Shown: piece by piece, positions 19,962-31,014 of the stretch
Position numbering within the stretch: position 1 is the first letter of the stretch
Layout of the letters: each line of letters begins with the position of its first letter
From: Prostheceraeus crozeri
Lineage: Eukaryota > Platyhelminthes > Polycladida > Euryleptidae
Direction: 5' to 3'
Assembly: GCA_907163375.1 (NCBI GenBank)
Contig: CAJQUW010002209.1
Coordinates: 406,001 to 470,000, forward strand
DNA: 64,000 nucleotides
The notes under the pieces: generated by a model
Databases searched by the model: none
The model's input: only the letters and a program-made list of their open reading frames with translations
What the model was told of the DNA's origin: nothing
Position numbers and translations under genes: made by a program

Positions 19962-20031
19962 TATTTTATAAGATAATATTTGAATTTTGTGGTAGCATTG
20001 GTACACAGCATAAACACTTTTACTGAACAAC

Positions 20032-20622
20032 TTATTTTTGTTCTATTGAACTTTGTTCTAACGTTTTTAATAAAGTTCTTATTTCTTCTAAAAAAGCTTC
20101 ATTGTTTACTTTGTCTTGAGGTTTAACAGGAATTTTAGTTGCTTCTCTAGCTATTTGATCAAATTTTTCAATCTCATCTAACGTAATAACATTGTCATCA
20201 CACACTCTCTGGAAGTAGTAATGTAGTTTATCATATACTTCTTTGACATGTGTATGTTTCTTAGTTAAGGATTTTCGTTTCTTAGACATTACAGATTTAT
20301 CTATCACTGTTGCAAGTGACGTTGTGAAGACACCTGTACCTGTTAAAGCAGTAGCGACAACAGGAATTGTAAGAACGCCAGACGAAATGACAATAGTGAG
20401 AGCGCCTAAAGAAATTGTTAAACATACACCAACGCCTTGTGTCACATTCTTAGCTATGGTCCATCTCTTTCTTAATTTATTATAATGTTCTAGTTTAAGT
20501 AATAATTGGGCTTCCTTATCTTTCATGTACCTGACTCTATCTTTGTGTTTTGCTATATCTATGTCATATGATAATGAAGGATATAAGGGGGCTGATGGTT
20601 CTTTTGTTTTTTCATCTTCCAT
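20032..20622 (-). CDS. Membrane protein with helical hydrophobic core, Polinton
   Basis: I prefer the start MEDEKTKEPSAP at 20622, next to an A-run, over an ATG 24 bases upstream. A charged coiled segment (about 25-50) is followed by two hydrophobic helices (GVCLTISLGALTIVISSGVL and VVATALTGTGVFTTSLATV), then Lys-rich sequence and a DDNVITLDEIEKF stretch that resembles an EF-hand-like loop. Proteins of this layout occur at the same end of many Polintons and adintoviruses; the function is unknown, possibly membrane-active. The gene's 5' part lies inside the right terminal repeat, so a decayed copy exists at the left end. It looks whole here. Confidence 0.68.
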   Translation of the reverse strand: MEDEKTKEPSAPLYPSLSYDIDIAKHKDRVRYMKDKEAQLLLKLEHYNKLRKRWTIAKNVTQGVGVCLTISLGALTIVISSGVLTIPVVATALTGTGVFTTSLATVIDKSVMSKKRKSLTKKHTHVKEVYDKLHYYFQRVCDDNVITLDEIEKFDQIAREATKIPVKPQDKVNNEAFLEEIRTLLKTLEQSSIEQK

Positions 20623-20883
20623 TTTTAAATGAATATTTTTGTTCATGGGTCATACTTTAAGGTGCTTTCCTATTTTCGCATCTATTTTAGCCCGTGAATT
20701 GGTGATTTTAGAGGTACTTTCCTATTTTGTATCTATTTAGTTCGTAAATTAGTGATTTTAGAGGTAGTTTCCTATTTTTGTATTTTTTCATTTTTTGTAT
20801 CTATTTTAGCTGTTTTTTTATAAATTTCGGGGGGTCCCTATTTTTTTTTTTTTTTTTCTACTTGTCCTGGTCCGTCCAAAATG
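20300..20883. repeat. Right terminal inverted repeat of the Polinton
   Basis: It pairs with 4076-4690. The outer 260 bases contain three tandem units of about 50 bases with the core AGGAAAGTACCTCTAAAATC (complement strand) and a run of T before the tip. The inner part codes for the start of the membrane protein gene. It is better preserved than the left end. Confidence 0.88.
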
Positions 20884-21344
20884 ACACTACTTTTACATCA
20901 ATTCATCAGAAAATTATATTTCGTTAACTGTTCGTCTTCCAATTAATTATAAAGTTTCATTGTTATAGTCGCTTGAAACATGTAATTTCATCTATAACAA
21001 CAACAGACTTGTTCTACCTTCCGAGGTATAGAAACAGAAATAGAAAATGATATTAGTTTAATCATGGATTAAATTCCTTTAATGAATTCCATTTAATGAA
21101 AGGTATTCACTGGAATAACTTGATTTTGTGTGTGAGGAACGATCTAAAACTAATGATAGTAAAAATACAGCTTTTAATTATGTAAAACTAGTAATTTCGT
21201 TAGGTTTAAATTAAGTTAATAAACAAAGTTAAAATCTGAAAATATTAAAGTATAATTCTGAGATTTGTAGGTTAAATTTGGGTTGCCTTAGTCATGACTT
21301 AGAATGAGGGAGATACATATGATACGTCCATCTTAATTCCTTGT
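20884..21344. other. Intronic flank right of the Polinton
   Basis: AT-rich sequence with no coding signal or recognised repeat. Confidence 0.5.
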
Positions 21345-21414
21345 TTTCATCATCATGATCAAGCCAGTTTGAATTCGGTTTTGTCCCCGACGAGCGAGGG
21401 TGGCCGGATGTACC

Positions 21415-23041
21415 TCATTGCACAGAAACCCTTCTCACACCTCTCCATTTTGTCCTGTTCTGGGCATCTTCTTTTTTAGAACCGATATTCTTCACCTCTT
21501 CCTCAACTTGTTTTCGCCACATACGCCTTGGCCGGCCCCGCTTCCGCTGTCCCTGAACTTCAAAGTTAAGTGCCTTCTGGAGAATGTCGCCCTCTTCCCT
21601 CCTCAAAACGTGACCGTACCAGCAGACTGCATTCGATATCGCCAATTGCCCGATATCATCCTTCAACCCAAGCATTCTCATCAAAATGTTGCTATTCTTT
21701 CTCTCCATCCCACACATTGATCTGATCATCGCCCTCTCAGTCCTCAAAATACTCATTTCGACCTCTCGCAAGCACTAAGTCTCACTGCCATGTAGTATCA
21801 CTGGCCTCACGCAACTCCGATACACCATACGTTTTGAGTCACTCTCTTCATCTTCGTGCATCGCCCGTGGATCCACTTTGTGCACAACACCGAATTCGCC
21901 ATGACCCTTTTCCCACATAAACCACAGGGATCTTTCTTAGATTTCAGTCAATCGCCTTCCGAACCACTCACCATTACCTTCGTTTTATTGATGTTCACCT
22001 TCATTCTCTTTGCTTACAGCGCTTCTCTCCATTTTTCGAACTTGTCTCTTAAACCTTCCATTGCATCGCTCGTCAAAACGATGTCATCTGCGTACACAAT
22101 TTCAGACATTGGTTTCAGACATTCCCTTACGTTTTCGGTTAATGCATCTACTACCATTGCAAACAGCACAGGTGATAAGACGGATCCTTGATGAACTCCA
22201 ACTTTCACACAAAATTCATTCGACAATTCTGATCCAACCCTGGCTCGTGTCTTTGCCTCATCGTACAAACTTATTACCCCTTTCACCATTACCTCTGTTA
22301 GTCCTTTCTTCCTCATCGCCCACTCCATAACTCTCTTAGGGACGCGGTCAAACGCCTTCTCCATCTCCACAAAACACCTGAACAACTTCTTTCCCTTGTC
22401 AAGGTACTCCTCTTGCATTCTCTTCAAAATGAAAATGGCATCCGTCGTGCCCTTTCCAGGCATGAAACCACACTGCGACTCGTCAAAAGTAGCCACTTTC
22501 CGAATTATCTTCTCCAAAACTCTCTCGATGATCTTCATGCCATGTTCCAAAAGTTTAACACCTCTGTATGATCCACAGTTCATAACATCACCCTTTCCTT
22601 TGTACAGCGGCACCATTACACTCGTCTTCCATTCCTCCGGCATTCCCTTCCCATCTATGACTCGTTGACAAAGCTCCGTCATCACAGTAATTCCGACTTC
22701 TCCACTAGCATGTATCATTTCAGCGAAAACTTCTGACAACCCAGGAGCTTTCCTGACTTCATATATTTCATTGCAGTAATCACTTCATCTCTGGACACGT
22801 TTTGCTCTGGCCCTTCTATCTCATCAGCGTCAGTCATTTGATCCCAATCATTCTCTTCATTCATAATCACTTCCATGTGTTCCCTCCATATTTGTCCTCT
22901 GTCCTTTTCTGTGAAACCCAGTCGTCCATCTTTTCCTCTCATACGTCGGCCGCCTTCGACGTCCCTTCCTTCCCACTTAATGAGTTTCACACGTTTGAAG
23001 ATGTTGCTAGGATTTTCGCTCAATTTCCCCATCTCCTGCAT
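21415..23041 (-). pseudogene. LINE reverse transcriptase, interrupted
   Basis: Motifs in order on the minus strand: WKTSVMVPLYKGKGD, YRGVKLLEHGMKI, QCGFMPGKGTTDAIF, FVEMEKAFDRVP, VHQGSVLSPVLF and the catalytic YADDIVLTSD, then the C-terminal WYGHVLRREE and GRPRRMW. Frame changes separate an N-terminal part (22715-23041), the RT core (22014-22739) and the C-terminal part (21415-21771), so it is non-functional. The first Asp of the FVDMEKAFD motif is Glu here. Confidence 0.85.
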
Positions 23042-23042
23042 G

Positions 23043-24443
23043 CAGGGTGTCCGCGCTCCCTGGAAATCCTGGAAAATGAAATTTTACCCTGGAAAACTTT
23101 AAATTTTGAGACTAATTAAAACACAAATTGCAAGTTCTTGAAGTCATATTTTCTCTATGGTTGAAGTGTTTTCTATTCTTCCAGATTTTATTCTTCATAT
23201 CTCAACTTATTTGTTACAAATATAGCCTTCATTCTCAAACGATGTTTTTGTTTTTAGAATATTTCAGTGACTGGATCTCCTATCATAACGTATGCATCAT
23301 GAGTGAGACCGAACTGCGTGGTATGGTTAACTATGCACTGTTGTCGAACTCCTTATCGTTCTACAGTATGATGAATTAGTAGGTGTGAATTCCCTCATAA
23401 ACGCTGCGCGGTATGGTGAACCAGGAGTTGTAAATTCATTGACGTCGTATGGTATGGGGAACTAGGAGCCGCAAACTCCTTTATTAACGTCGTGCGGAAT
23501 GGCGAACTGTGAGCTGTATACTCCCTCATTAACGTCGTATGGTATGAGGAACTAGGAGGCGTAATCTAGGATTAATGCTATTACACACTTGATTGCCGTG
23601 TGGCAGAATCTACTGACGCTAAGTGGTGCTAAACCTACAAACTTCATTTGGGCACCAGACTTGTTCCGAATGATCCGAGGCTGATATCGAATATTTTCAA
23701 ACACATTTCAAGTAGGTTTTCATTATTCCCGACACATCGTGTGCCAATGAGCTTTCCTCGGTCAATTCTTCTGTGTCATTCTCTTAAGCTGATCGTGATT
23801 ACTCTCATGCATATGCAGCACATCAACCATTATGTTCCTCTTTCTGGCTCTTGATCTTCCACCTTCCACAGATTCACGCAGCAATGCTTCAGTTCAAATG
23901 ATCTTCTCTGAATGACAACGCTCTGACGTTCACCTTGTTGCATTTTATTATAGTGAACTTCACAGATATTCCGTTAATTGTTACATTTCATTGATAAGTC
24001 TTATATTTTTCGTTATTGATTGTTATACTCTTTCTCTATTTTATTCTCCTCAATCCGCAAGCTTTAAAGTTGTTACGATCGATTGTATATAATGTAGCCG
24101 TCTGATGCATATATATTTGTATTTTTTATTTGGAATCACTTGCGCCTTAAAAATTCAACAAATTTAACGCCACTTCAAATTTTTTTCGTCAATAATATTA
24201 ATTTTATGGCGTGTAAGCTCGTTAGGTACAGAACTTTGGATAGATTTTTCCCAGGATTTTTCTTCTAAATTTGCCGTGTGTATTTGAGTAAAAGAAAATT
24301 CTGAAAGAATTTGAAGAAAGTCTGGAAATTTTCGTTCAAATTTGACCCCTGATTTTTGGTAAATTTCCCTGGAAAACCTGGAAAATGAATTTTATCCTGG
24401 AAAACACCTGGAAATTTTCATTCAAATTTGCGCGGACACCCTG
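23043..24443. mobile_element. Non-autonomous TIR DNA transposon inside the LINE
   Basis: The tips are CAGGGTGTCCGCGC at the left and its complement CGCGGACACCCTG at the right. Subterminal CCTGGAAAA words are repeated at both ends. Flanks read TGCATG and TACATG, a possible six-base target duplication with one mismatch. No transposase is seen; the tips have a hAT-like look. Confidence 0.8.
23305..23565. repeat. Tandem satellite of about 60 bp within the transposon
   Basis: About four to five diverged copies share AACTAGGAG, CTCC.TCATTAACG and CGT.GTATGGTATG words. It lies inside the 23043-24443 element. Confidence 0.75.
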
Positions 24444-24834
24444 TACATGGCCTCCTGTTTCATGGCTATGGCAACAGTCTTCCTCGCTTGCTTTTTCTTG
24501 TTTCTGTAGTTGATATTGTTTTCCTTTGTACTATCCAGGCACAGTGCTTTATAATTCAGTTATCATAATGCAGTAGAGACAATGACAGTGATCAGAAGGA
24601 TAAGTAAAGGTTTAAATATATTTTCTTGAGACCTTCGCTCCTCGCAGGAAGCGAAAACGGTTCAGCGACAACTTACTGATGCGTGAAATTAAAATGTGAT
24701 GCATGTACATGTAGATGTTGGAGAGAACATTCAGGTGAGATGTTAGTCTGCTGATACATTAATCTTTAATTTTTCTTTAGCTAAGCTATGCTGATATCTG
24801 GATGTGACATTTTACCTTAAGATTTTAAAATACT

Positions 24835-25117
24835 CGCGTTATTTCAATACATATCCACCTCACTCTCACAGTGGGCAAGACCGCCGGTCCCCCCCCCGTG
24901 GCTACAGGCGTGCTATAATTAGAATGAAGCTTTAACGTCACTACTCCCCATACTTGTGGCTTGGACGCTGCTGACGTAGTCAGACTTTTCTGGAGCTTTG
25001 TGGTACTTTTAATCCGAATGCCCTTCCTGCCGACTTCCAATGACATTTTCGGGGCTCGACCTCTGGACCAAAAGATCGATAGGCCAAGCACTTAACCACT
25101 GTGCCACCGGGACGCCA
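24835..25117 (-). mobile_element. tRNA-derived SINE
   Basis: On the minus strand the head contains TGGCACAGTGGTTAAGTG (A-box-like), then, about 35 bases later, AGAGGTCGAGCCCC (B-box-like). A body follows with GGCAGGAAGGGCATTCGG, a motif shared with LINE tails. The element ends near 24835. Plus-strand runs of C near 24890 are part of it. Confidence 0.65.
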
Positions 25118-25375
25118 TAATTAGAAGTAGCGAAGTGTTTGAACTATTTGTTTATTAAATGTTCATATCAAATGTTTTGAATTTGAAATCAATGTAAGGT
25201 TTCTAGCTGTCCACATTAAATGTTCAGTTTGCTGAGTCTTCAGAATAAAAAATTATGACACTTTTTGTATTGAATTTTTGATGTTCGAAGGCATCGAGTC
25301 ATTACGATTCTCACAGTTTGCATGTAAACTTCGTTTGTAAATATCTAGTATGTGAAATGCTTTCTGTCTTTACAG

Positions 25376-25521
25376 TGTCCGCACATACAAAATGGCAGCT
25401 GCTGACTACACAATGTATTACACGCTCAGCTTTGAGCCTACAAAGTCTTCAGATTTCACGACATACACATGTACGGGTACAAACGCTCAAGGGTCAGCGT
25501 CGAAATCTGTTGTTCTGAAAA
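25376..25521 (+). CDS. Internal exon, second half of an Ig domain
   Basis: The acceptor is TCTTTACAG and the donor is AAAA/GTAAGT. It encodes a D-E-F-G half of an Ig domain: YTLSFEPT, then SSDFTTYTCTGTNAQG with the Asp, Tyr and second Cys of the fold, then SVVLK. Phases are 2 at the start and 1 at the end, as for 1314-1519. The end phase fits the 2-nt start of the GPI exon at 32251. The first-half exon, of phase 1 to 2, was not found between 1520 and 25375. It is very likely the last Ig domain of a GPI-anchored adhesion protein. Confidence 0.78.
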
Positions 25522-26260
25522 GTAAGTTAACTGATTTACAATCACGACAAACGCACATGCATTGTTCCTACCAGCTGCGAAAATTTTAATGAAAATGAAC
25601 TCACTGCGAAAAAATGAAACCTTGTTTGTGCATTTAAATGACTCTATGCTGTGTAATGGACTAAATGCTGCTTTACAGGGTTAATAATACGTAACTAGTG
25701 ATAGCTAATTATTATGTTTGTATTACTCTTTATATTACCAGTTAGTCAAAGCTTCATAGTTATCGTGACATCTTACATCTTCAGCAAAAAAGAAACATTG
25801 CAGATATAACGACGTGCGAACCTTTCAAAGCTATGTTTTAGAAGTCACCGGTAGCTCCGTAAAAGAAGCCACTGATGCACACTCCACTTTCTAATAGCGG
25901 TTCTTACCTGAGAATAAAATCAATTTGAAAAAGCTTTCTAAGGAAGTAGATGCTGCGAAAAATTGAGCCCATTTTATGTCAACTTCATCTGGCGTTTGAA
26001 AATAAGCTTTTTTGAAATTTTCGTTTAAGTGATGTAAAGTCCAAGAAATCTTTGAATCTCTGGCCCGAACACTGCGCAAATGCTTATGCCGTTCTTCATT
26101 CTGACAACTAGCATTCTTGCAATAGGACACAAGGAAGTCTGCAGTTGTTGGGCCTACCCAACAGCATACCATTTTTCATTTATATGGCCCACGTAAGTTT
26201 TTCGCGCTCATCTGCATAAATTTTCATCCTTCGAACGCTTTAGACTCTTGTACAAGTTAA
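25522..26260. other. Intron, no supported gene
   Basis: Contains an open minus-strand stretch at 25891-26172 that shows no recognisable domain. It ends in the TTAA (26257-26260) used by the piggyBac. Confidence 0.45.
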
Positions 26261-29200
26261 CCCTCAAACGTTCACCTGTCTACCAGCGTAGACAATCGAT
26301 TTTTGAAATGATGTCATGACCAGAGAAATGTACGTATCGACTTCAAATTAGATTTCCAAGATTTTTTTCATGTTAAGAACCTACAACCATGAATTCAAAT
26401 TTCTATCAAATTTTCTTCTTACTGAACATGACTAACAATCATATTTCGTTCACCTGTCTACCAGTGTAGACATCTAAAATCGTAATAAGATAATATATTT
26501 TCTATTCGAATAACTTTATTCAAAATACATAACCTGAAAACTGATGAATATGTTAAGTGTTACTAACTGTCGTGCGAACGTGGCACAACACTATTGAAAC
26601 CCATTCAGGAAGCGGACATACAGTGGGCGCAATTGAAATCTTTACAAAAGAAAAAATGCAATGATATTGGTAGATATCACCACTTGGTAGATAGACCACG
26701 TGACGATGGGGGATGATATTAGTCATTGTTCAATGGGAATGCCTCGCTCAACAGCACGGCTAGCACTGACAACTGCACTGAGACCAGCTGGCTACTGCAA
26801 GTGTAAAGATTTCAGTTGCGCTGGCAAATGTCAAGATTTCCATTGCGCCCACTGTACACACACAGCACGCGTAATTAGCAAGCACACTCTCTGCTCCCAA
26901 TACAATAGTCTCAATAGTCTGTGGCGATATGATGAAGGAAATCTATGAATGATTATGCAATGACGGGTTTCATGTGACACTTCTGCCCAGTTGTCATGTG
27001 AAAATGAGTCAGCTTCTAACCGTGTCTACCTGATGGGACTGATGCCAAGATCCTAACTCTCCTAGTGATGATTGCGCAACTAATGGAGTGATAAAACTCT
27101 ATAGCAAGGATAGTAAAGTCATTCACCGATTTCCTCATGCGGCGACCTGGGAGAACACTTGAAGAGATAGTGCAACAGCTTCGACAAGCTCGACAGGACA
27201 GTGATTCCGAGCCACTTACTTCTGACGAAGAAGACAATTCCGTGGACTCGGAGTCTGATACATCAGTAGGAGATTCTGAAGTGTATCAGCAATCCAGTGA
27301 CGGCGAAGTATTCGGCGATAGTGATGACAGTAGCAACAGTGAAGAAGAGTCTGATTTGGAATCTATTGATCAACCAATAATTCGAGAAAGCGACAGCAGT
27401 GATGGTGTTATATCCGATCCAGCAGACATAGTATCTCCGAATGGTATCGTCTGGAAATTCAATGCTCCTCCTGCGAGACGTCTGGGAAGAAATGTGATAA
27501 ACTTCCGCGAAGGTCCTACTGTAAACCCAGCATCTGAATTTGAGTCATTTATGTTGTTTATCGACGATCAGATGATCCGCACATCATTGCGGTACACCAA
27601 TCGAAGAATGCGCTCTCTTCAAAAAAAGAAATTTTCCTACGAGGAATTCAAAGCAGGCATCGGGGTTATAATTCGTGCCGGAGCTGATCGCGATAACATG
27701 TCTAATATATCGTCTCTGTATGACTCGACTGATAGTCGCCCATTTTATAGATGCGCGATCTCCTCCACCAGATTGAAATTACTTCTCAGCCACATCACCT
27801 TCGACAACAAAGTAACACGGCGTGATCGACAAATCACTGACAAGCTTGCTGCGGTGAGGGAATTCTGGGACTTGTTTACTCAGAATCTTCGAAGACACTA
27901 CGTGCCCTCGGCAACTCTTACGGTAGATGAGCAACTCTATGCCTACCGTGGTTATTCACCCGGACGATCGTATATGCCCCAAAAGCCAGCTAAGTATGGG
28001 ATAAAAACTTTCTGTATCTGCGACGCAAAAAATGGCTACGCATTGAAGCCCTTGCCGTATTCTGGCTCAACAGGAGTGAGAGCAGTTGGCCTTGCGAAAT
28101 CCATCGTACTTCAACTTGCTGAACCGTACTATCAGACACGTCGAAACATCATAACTGACAGGTACTTTACCTCATTTGATCTTTCTAAAGAACTGTTGGA
28201 AAATGGACTGACCATAACTGGTACCATCATCGCCGCTCGACGTGAAGTACCATCTGTTATGAAGACAACTAGAAACATTCCACAGTTCGAGACACGAAAT
28301 TTATGGAATCATGAACATAGAGTACTTTTGTCATCATATGCCCCAAAACGAAACAAGAATGTGCTACTTTTGAGTACCCAACATTCGTCTAACAGCATTT
28401 GATGATCGGAAGCCGACTGTCATTCTTGATTATAACTCCGGAAAAGGCGGAGTGGACGTAATGGACGCGCGAGTTGAAGATTTCACTTGTCGACGTAAGA
28501 CACGACGTTATCCGCTGCTACATTTTTTCAATATGCTAGACGTAGCCCTCGTCAACTCCTTCCTCATCATGTCAGAAAATGGATACACGAGAAGTCGATC
28601 AACCTTCATAAAATCTGTGGCCCGACAACTTGCCGATGCAAATATGAACCGAAGATTCAATGACAGTCAAATCTATGCGCAAACCCATCATGCATTTACA
28701 GCACTTGGAATAAGTCCACCAGAGAGACAAGGGTTTCCCAGCCACGAGACAACAAGCCTCGCAAATGTCAAGTTGCCCAATGTAGAAAACCGACAAGAAG
28801 ACGGTGTGCTCGCTGCTTTATTTACGTGTGTACTATCCACCATGTTGACAACATTATCTGTTTCCACTGCGCCTGAAATTATCAATCCTGCGTAAGTGCT
28901 TTTTGCTGTGAACATAAAAACTTGTGATTAGGCTTAAAACAATGTTTATTCATCACGCTTTTGATAAGAAAGTAGTTACAGCCCTAGTAAGGTCGTATGT
29001 AGTTGTATTTCAGTGTATACATGTATGAACGGTATATTTTGATGTCACCATATCATTTGGACATTTGCCTTATACAGTTTTTCATAGTACTTTACTGAGA
29101 TGATCTTATTATAAGTAATTTGTTCATGTTACGAAAGATTCATGATTTTGTTGATAAAGAAAGTCGTATTACTGATAAAAAGATCGTTTTCATTTTTGGC

Positions 29201-29437
29201 AATTATCACCAATAGGCCTACTCATGTATTTAATTAATGGCCTGTGCTATATAATCATTATACAAAGTAAACTAAGTGATGAATATTGATAATGAAACAT
29301 AAGAAACAGTACGTAGTGATTCAATTTGCAATGCTTTTGTTCGCTTCAAAACACTAAGATATCATATTAAATGACTTGTCTACACTGGTAGACAGGTGAA
29401 CGAAATATGATGGTAAAAGAATCCGAACGTTTGAGGG
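26261..29437 (+). mobile_element. piggyBac DNA transposon with TTAA target sites
   Basis: Bounded by TTAA at 26257-26260 and 29438-29441. The tips are CCCTCAAACGTTC and its complement GAACGTTTGAGGG. The subterminal palindromic word GTCTACCAGTGTAGAC lies directly inside the left tip, again about 170 bases further in, and about 24 bases inside the right tip. Length is 3.2 kb with a central transposase. Non-coding parts between tips and gene are AT-rich. Confidence 0.92.
27137..28892 (+). pseudogene. piggyBac transposase with frameshifts
   Basis: It starts MRRPGRTLEEIVQQLR, followed by an acidic Ser/Asp/Glu-rich segment, then the DDE_Tnp_1_7-type core: INFREGPTVNPASEFES, SLYDSTDSRPFYR, the first catalytic Asp in TVDEQLYAYRG, the second in NIITDRYFTS, and the third in YNSGKGGVDVMD. 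The frame changes near 28400 before the third Asp region, and again before the C-terminal cysteine-rich domain, which can be read in another frame at about 28785-28890 with the pattern RRRCARC..C...HH....CFHC. With two frameshifts this copy is inactive, but the decay is slight. Confidence 0.9.
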
Positions 29438-29895
29438 TTAAGCATTCTCAGATGGTGGAATATATCAAAAAGTATTTCTGTGAATTCTTGACGTGTTCAA
29501 GATATTGACCTATGTGTAGGTGTGTTCGAGATATTGACACTGTAGACGTATTGTTCTACCCCTGGACCTAATCAGTTAAAAAAGGCTGATTGAAAAAGCA
29601 GTCTGATAATCTATTTAATAGTCATTCAATGTAGGTCATTCCATATGGTAACATTCACCAAATTTTTACTTTTATTCTTATTTGTTCCCCAACTTGGAAT
29701 CATTGTCCGTATTATCTGTAGAGATCTTCACTTAACTGCTTTCATAGTTTTTGCAGAGTTGGTAACACACACCACAGGATAAAATTCATTCCTGACTTGA
29801 CATGATTGATAATATTTCTTCTATTTGCTTATTATTCAATCGATATTTTCACAATTCAAATCTTATCAATATCATAATTACGAAAAGTATATAGT

Positions 29896-31014
29896 GAGAG
29901 CGGGGTGATATGGGCCATTTGAGTTTAAGGGGTTATGGAGACCACTACTTCCGCTCTAGGATTAACCTTTTTGGTCTACTCACTAGCTATGGACACAGAA
30001 ACAATGTTCCGTATGTTATTTTCCCATAATAACCGCTTCACTGTGTTGAAGGGGGAATTTCCTGAAAGAGACGAATTTGCCGTTTTCAAATGTTCGGGGT
30101 GTTACGGAGTCATGGACCACCCATTAACATTTGTAAAAATGCAGCATTAGTTTAATAATGTTCCACAACAGTCACATTTCGAATGGTCCCTACACATATG
30201 AGCAATTTACTTATTTGATTTACCGATCAATTGCTTACAGTCGGTGGTCAGCCGTCATGTTTTAAATTTTTACGAATAATTAAGCGTTCTTGCCATGCGA
30301 GGCATGATAATCAAATCTATGATTAAGAATAATCATCGTGATTGTTGTAAATTGACACTGATTGATCGATTAATTCCTAACGAAGTCGGTAAACTGCTTG
30401 AAATCCAATCATAATCGTTTTAGCTGGTTGTCTACCCCATTTTCTGAACATTAGTTTGCAACCGCACGAGATGTAAATGTCCTATAAAAACACTGACATG
30501 GAGCAACTTATTGATTGACATTATTGCAGCTTGGGATAGTAATCCAAGTAATTACTTTGAGATAACACAGCGGAGGCGCTGCCCCCTGCAACTACGAACT
30601 AGGCCTATTACTCCTGGCACTCCTTTTCATCCGATGGCTCGACTTGCTAGGCTTCTTGTTGCTTTCATCACTTTAACTTTCGTTGACCATTCATAACAAC
30701 ACAGTGAAATGCATTTTCCTGTTGGCTGTCTACGATTGAGTAGAATGAAGGAAAATAATTTTTCTGGCGACTTTTGAGGTATTGCGGTGAATTGTGGGGT
30801 GGCCCATTACACCGCACATCCGGTGGCCCATAACTCTTCACCATAAGAATACTTACAAAATCAACTGTGTAGTATATTTCTGCTTACCGTTTTTGTTTTC
30901 TCGAAGATGATTAACCATGCTATATGTCCACGCAAAAATCTTAAAATTGATTTTCAGGTTGGAAAGTATGGCTTACAGGGGGGGGGTAGCACATAACACC
31001 CCGTCCTACTCGTG
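29896..31014. mobile_element. Possible TIR element (MITE-like)
   Basis: The left end GCGGGGTGATATGGGCCA and the right end, in complement GACGGGGTGTTATGTGCTAC, are partly matching inverted tips. GTGGCCCAT words recur inside (near 30800-30830). No transposase and no clear target duplication. The boundaries are tentative. Confidence 0.4.

Larger units (their letters stand above)
4076..20883. mobile_element. Polinton/Maverick element, fossil copy with most genes still open
   Basis: The element of about 16.8 kb is bounded by inverted ends whose tips read about CATTTTGGA(A)CGGACCAG. It encodes the Polinton core set: protein-primed family B DNA polymerase, retroviral-type integrase, A32-like packaging ATPase, double-jelly-roll major capsid and single-jelly-roll minor capsid proteins. 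Genes lie in three blocks (minus, plus, minus), tightly packed with AT-rich gaps. It is much more AT-rich than its surroundings. A six-base target duplication could not be seen. The copy carries a handful of breaks (about five to seven) and a decayed left end, yet its capsid genes look whole, which suggests moderate age. No adenain-like protease was recognised. It sits in the intron between exons 1314-1519 and 25376-25521 of the Ig gene. Confidence 0.93.
21345..24540 (-). mobile_element. RTE-like LINE, 5'-truncated and split by a DNA transposon
   Basis: On the minus strand, LINE coding sequence enters near 24540 (RNKKKQARKTVA), is broken by the insertion 23043-24443, and resumes with MQEMGKLSENPSN. 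It continues through the reverse transcriptase to a C-terminal WYGHVLRREEGD / GQRKRGRPRRMW region near 21430-21700. The 3' end shows ATGATGATG-like short repeats, as in RTE-type LINEs. No endonuclease is present, so it is 5'-truncated. The clade assignment is by pattern only. Confidence 0.8.
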
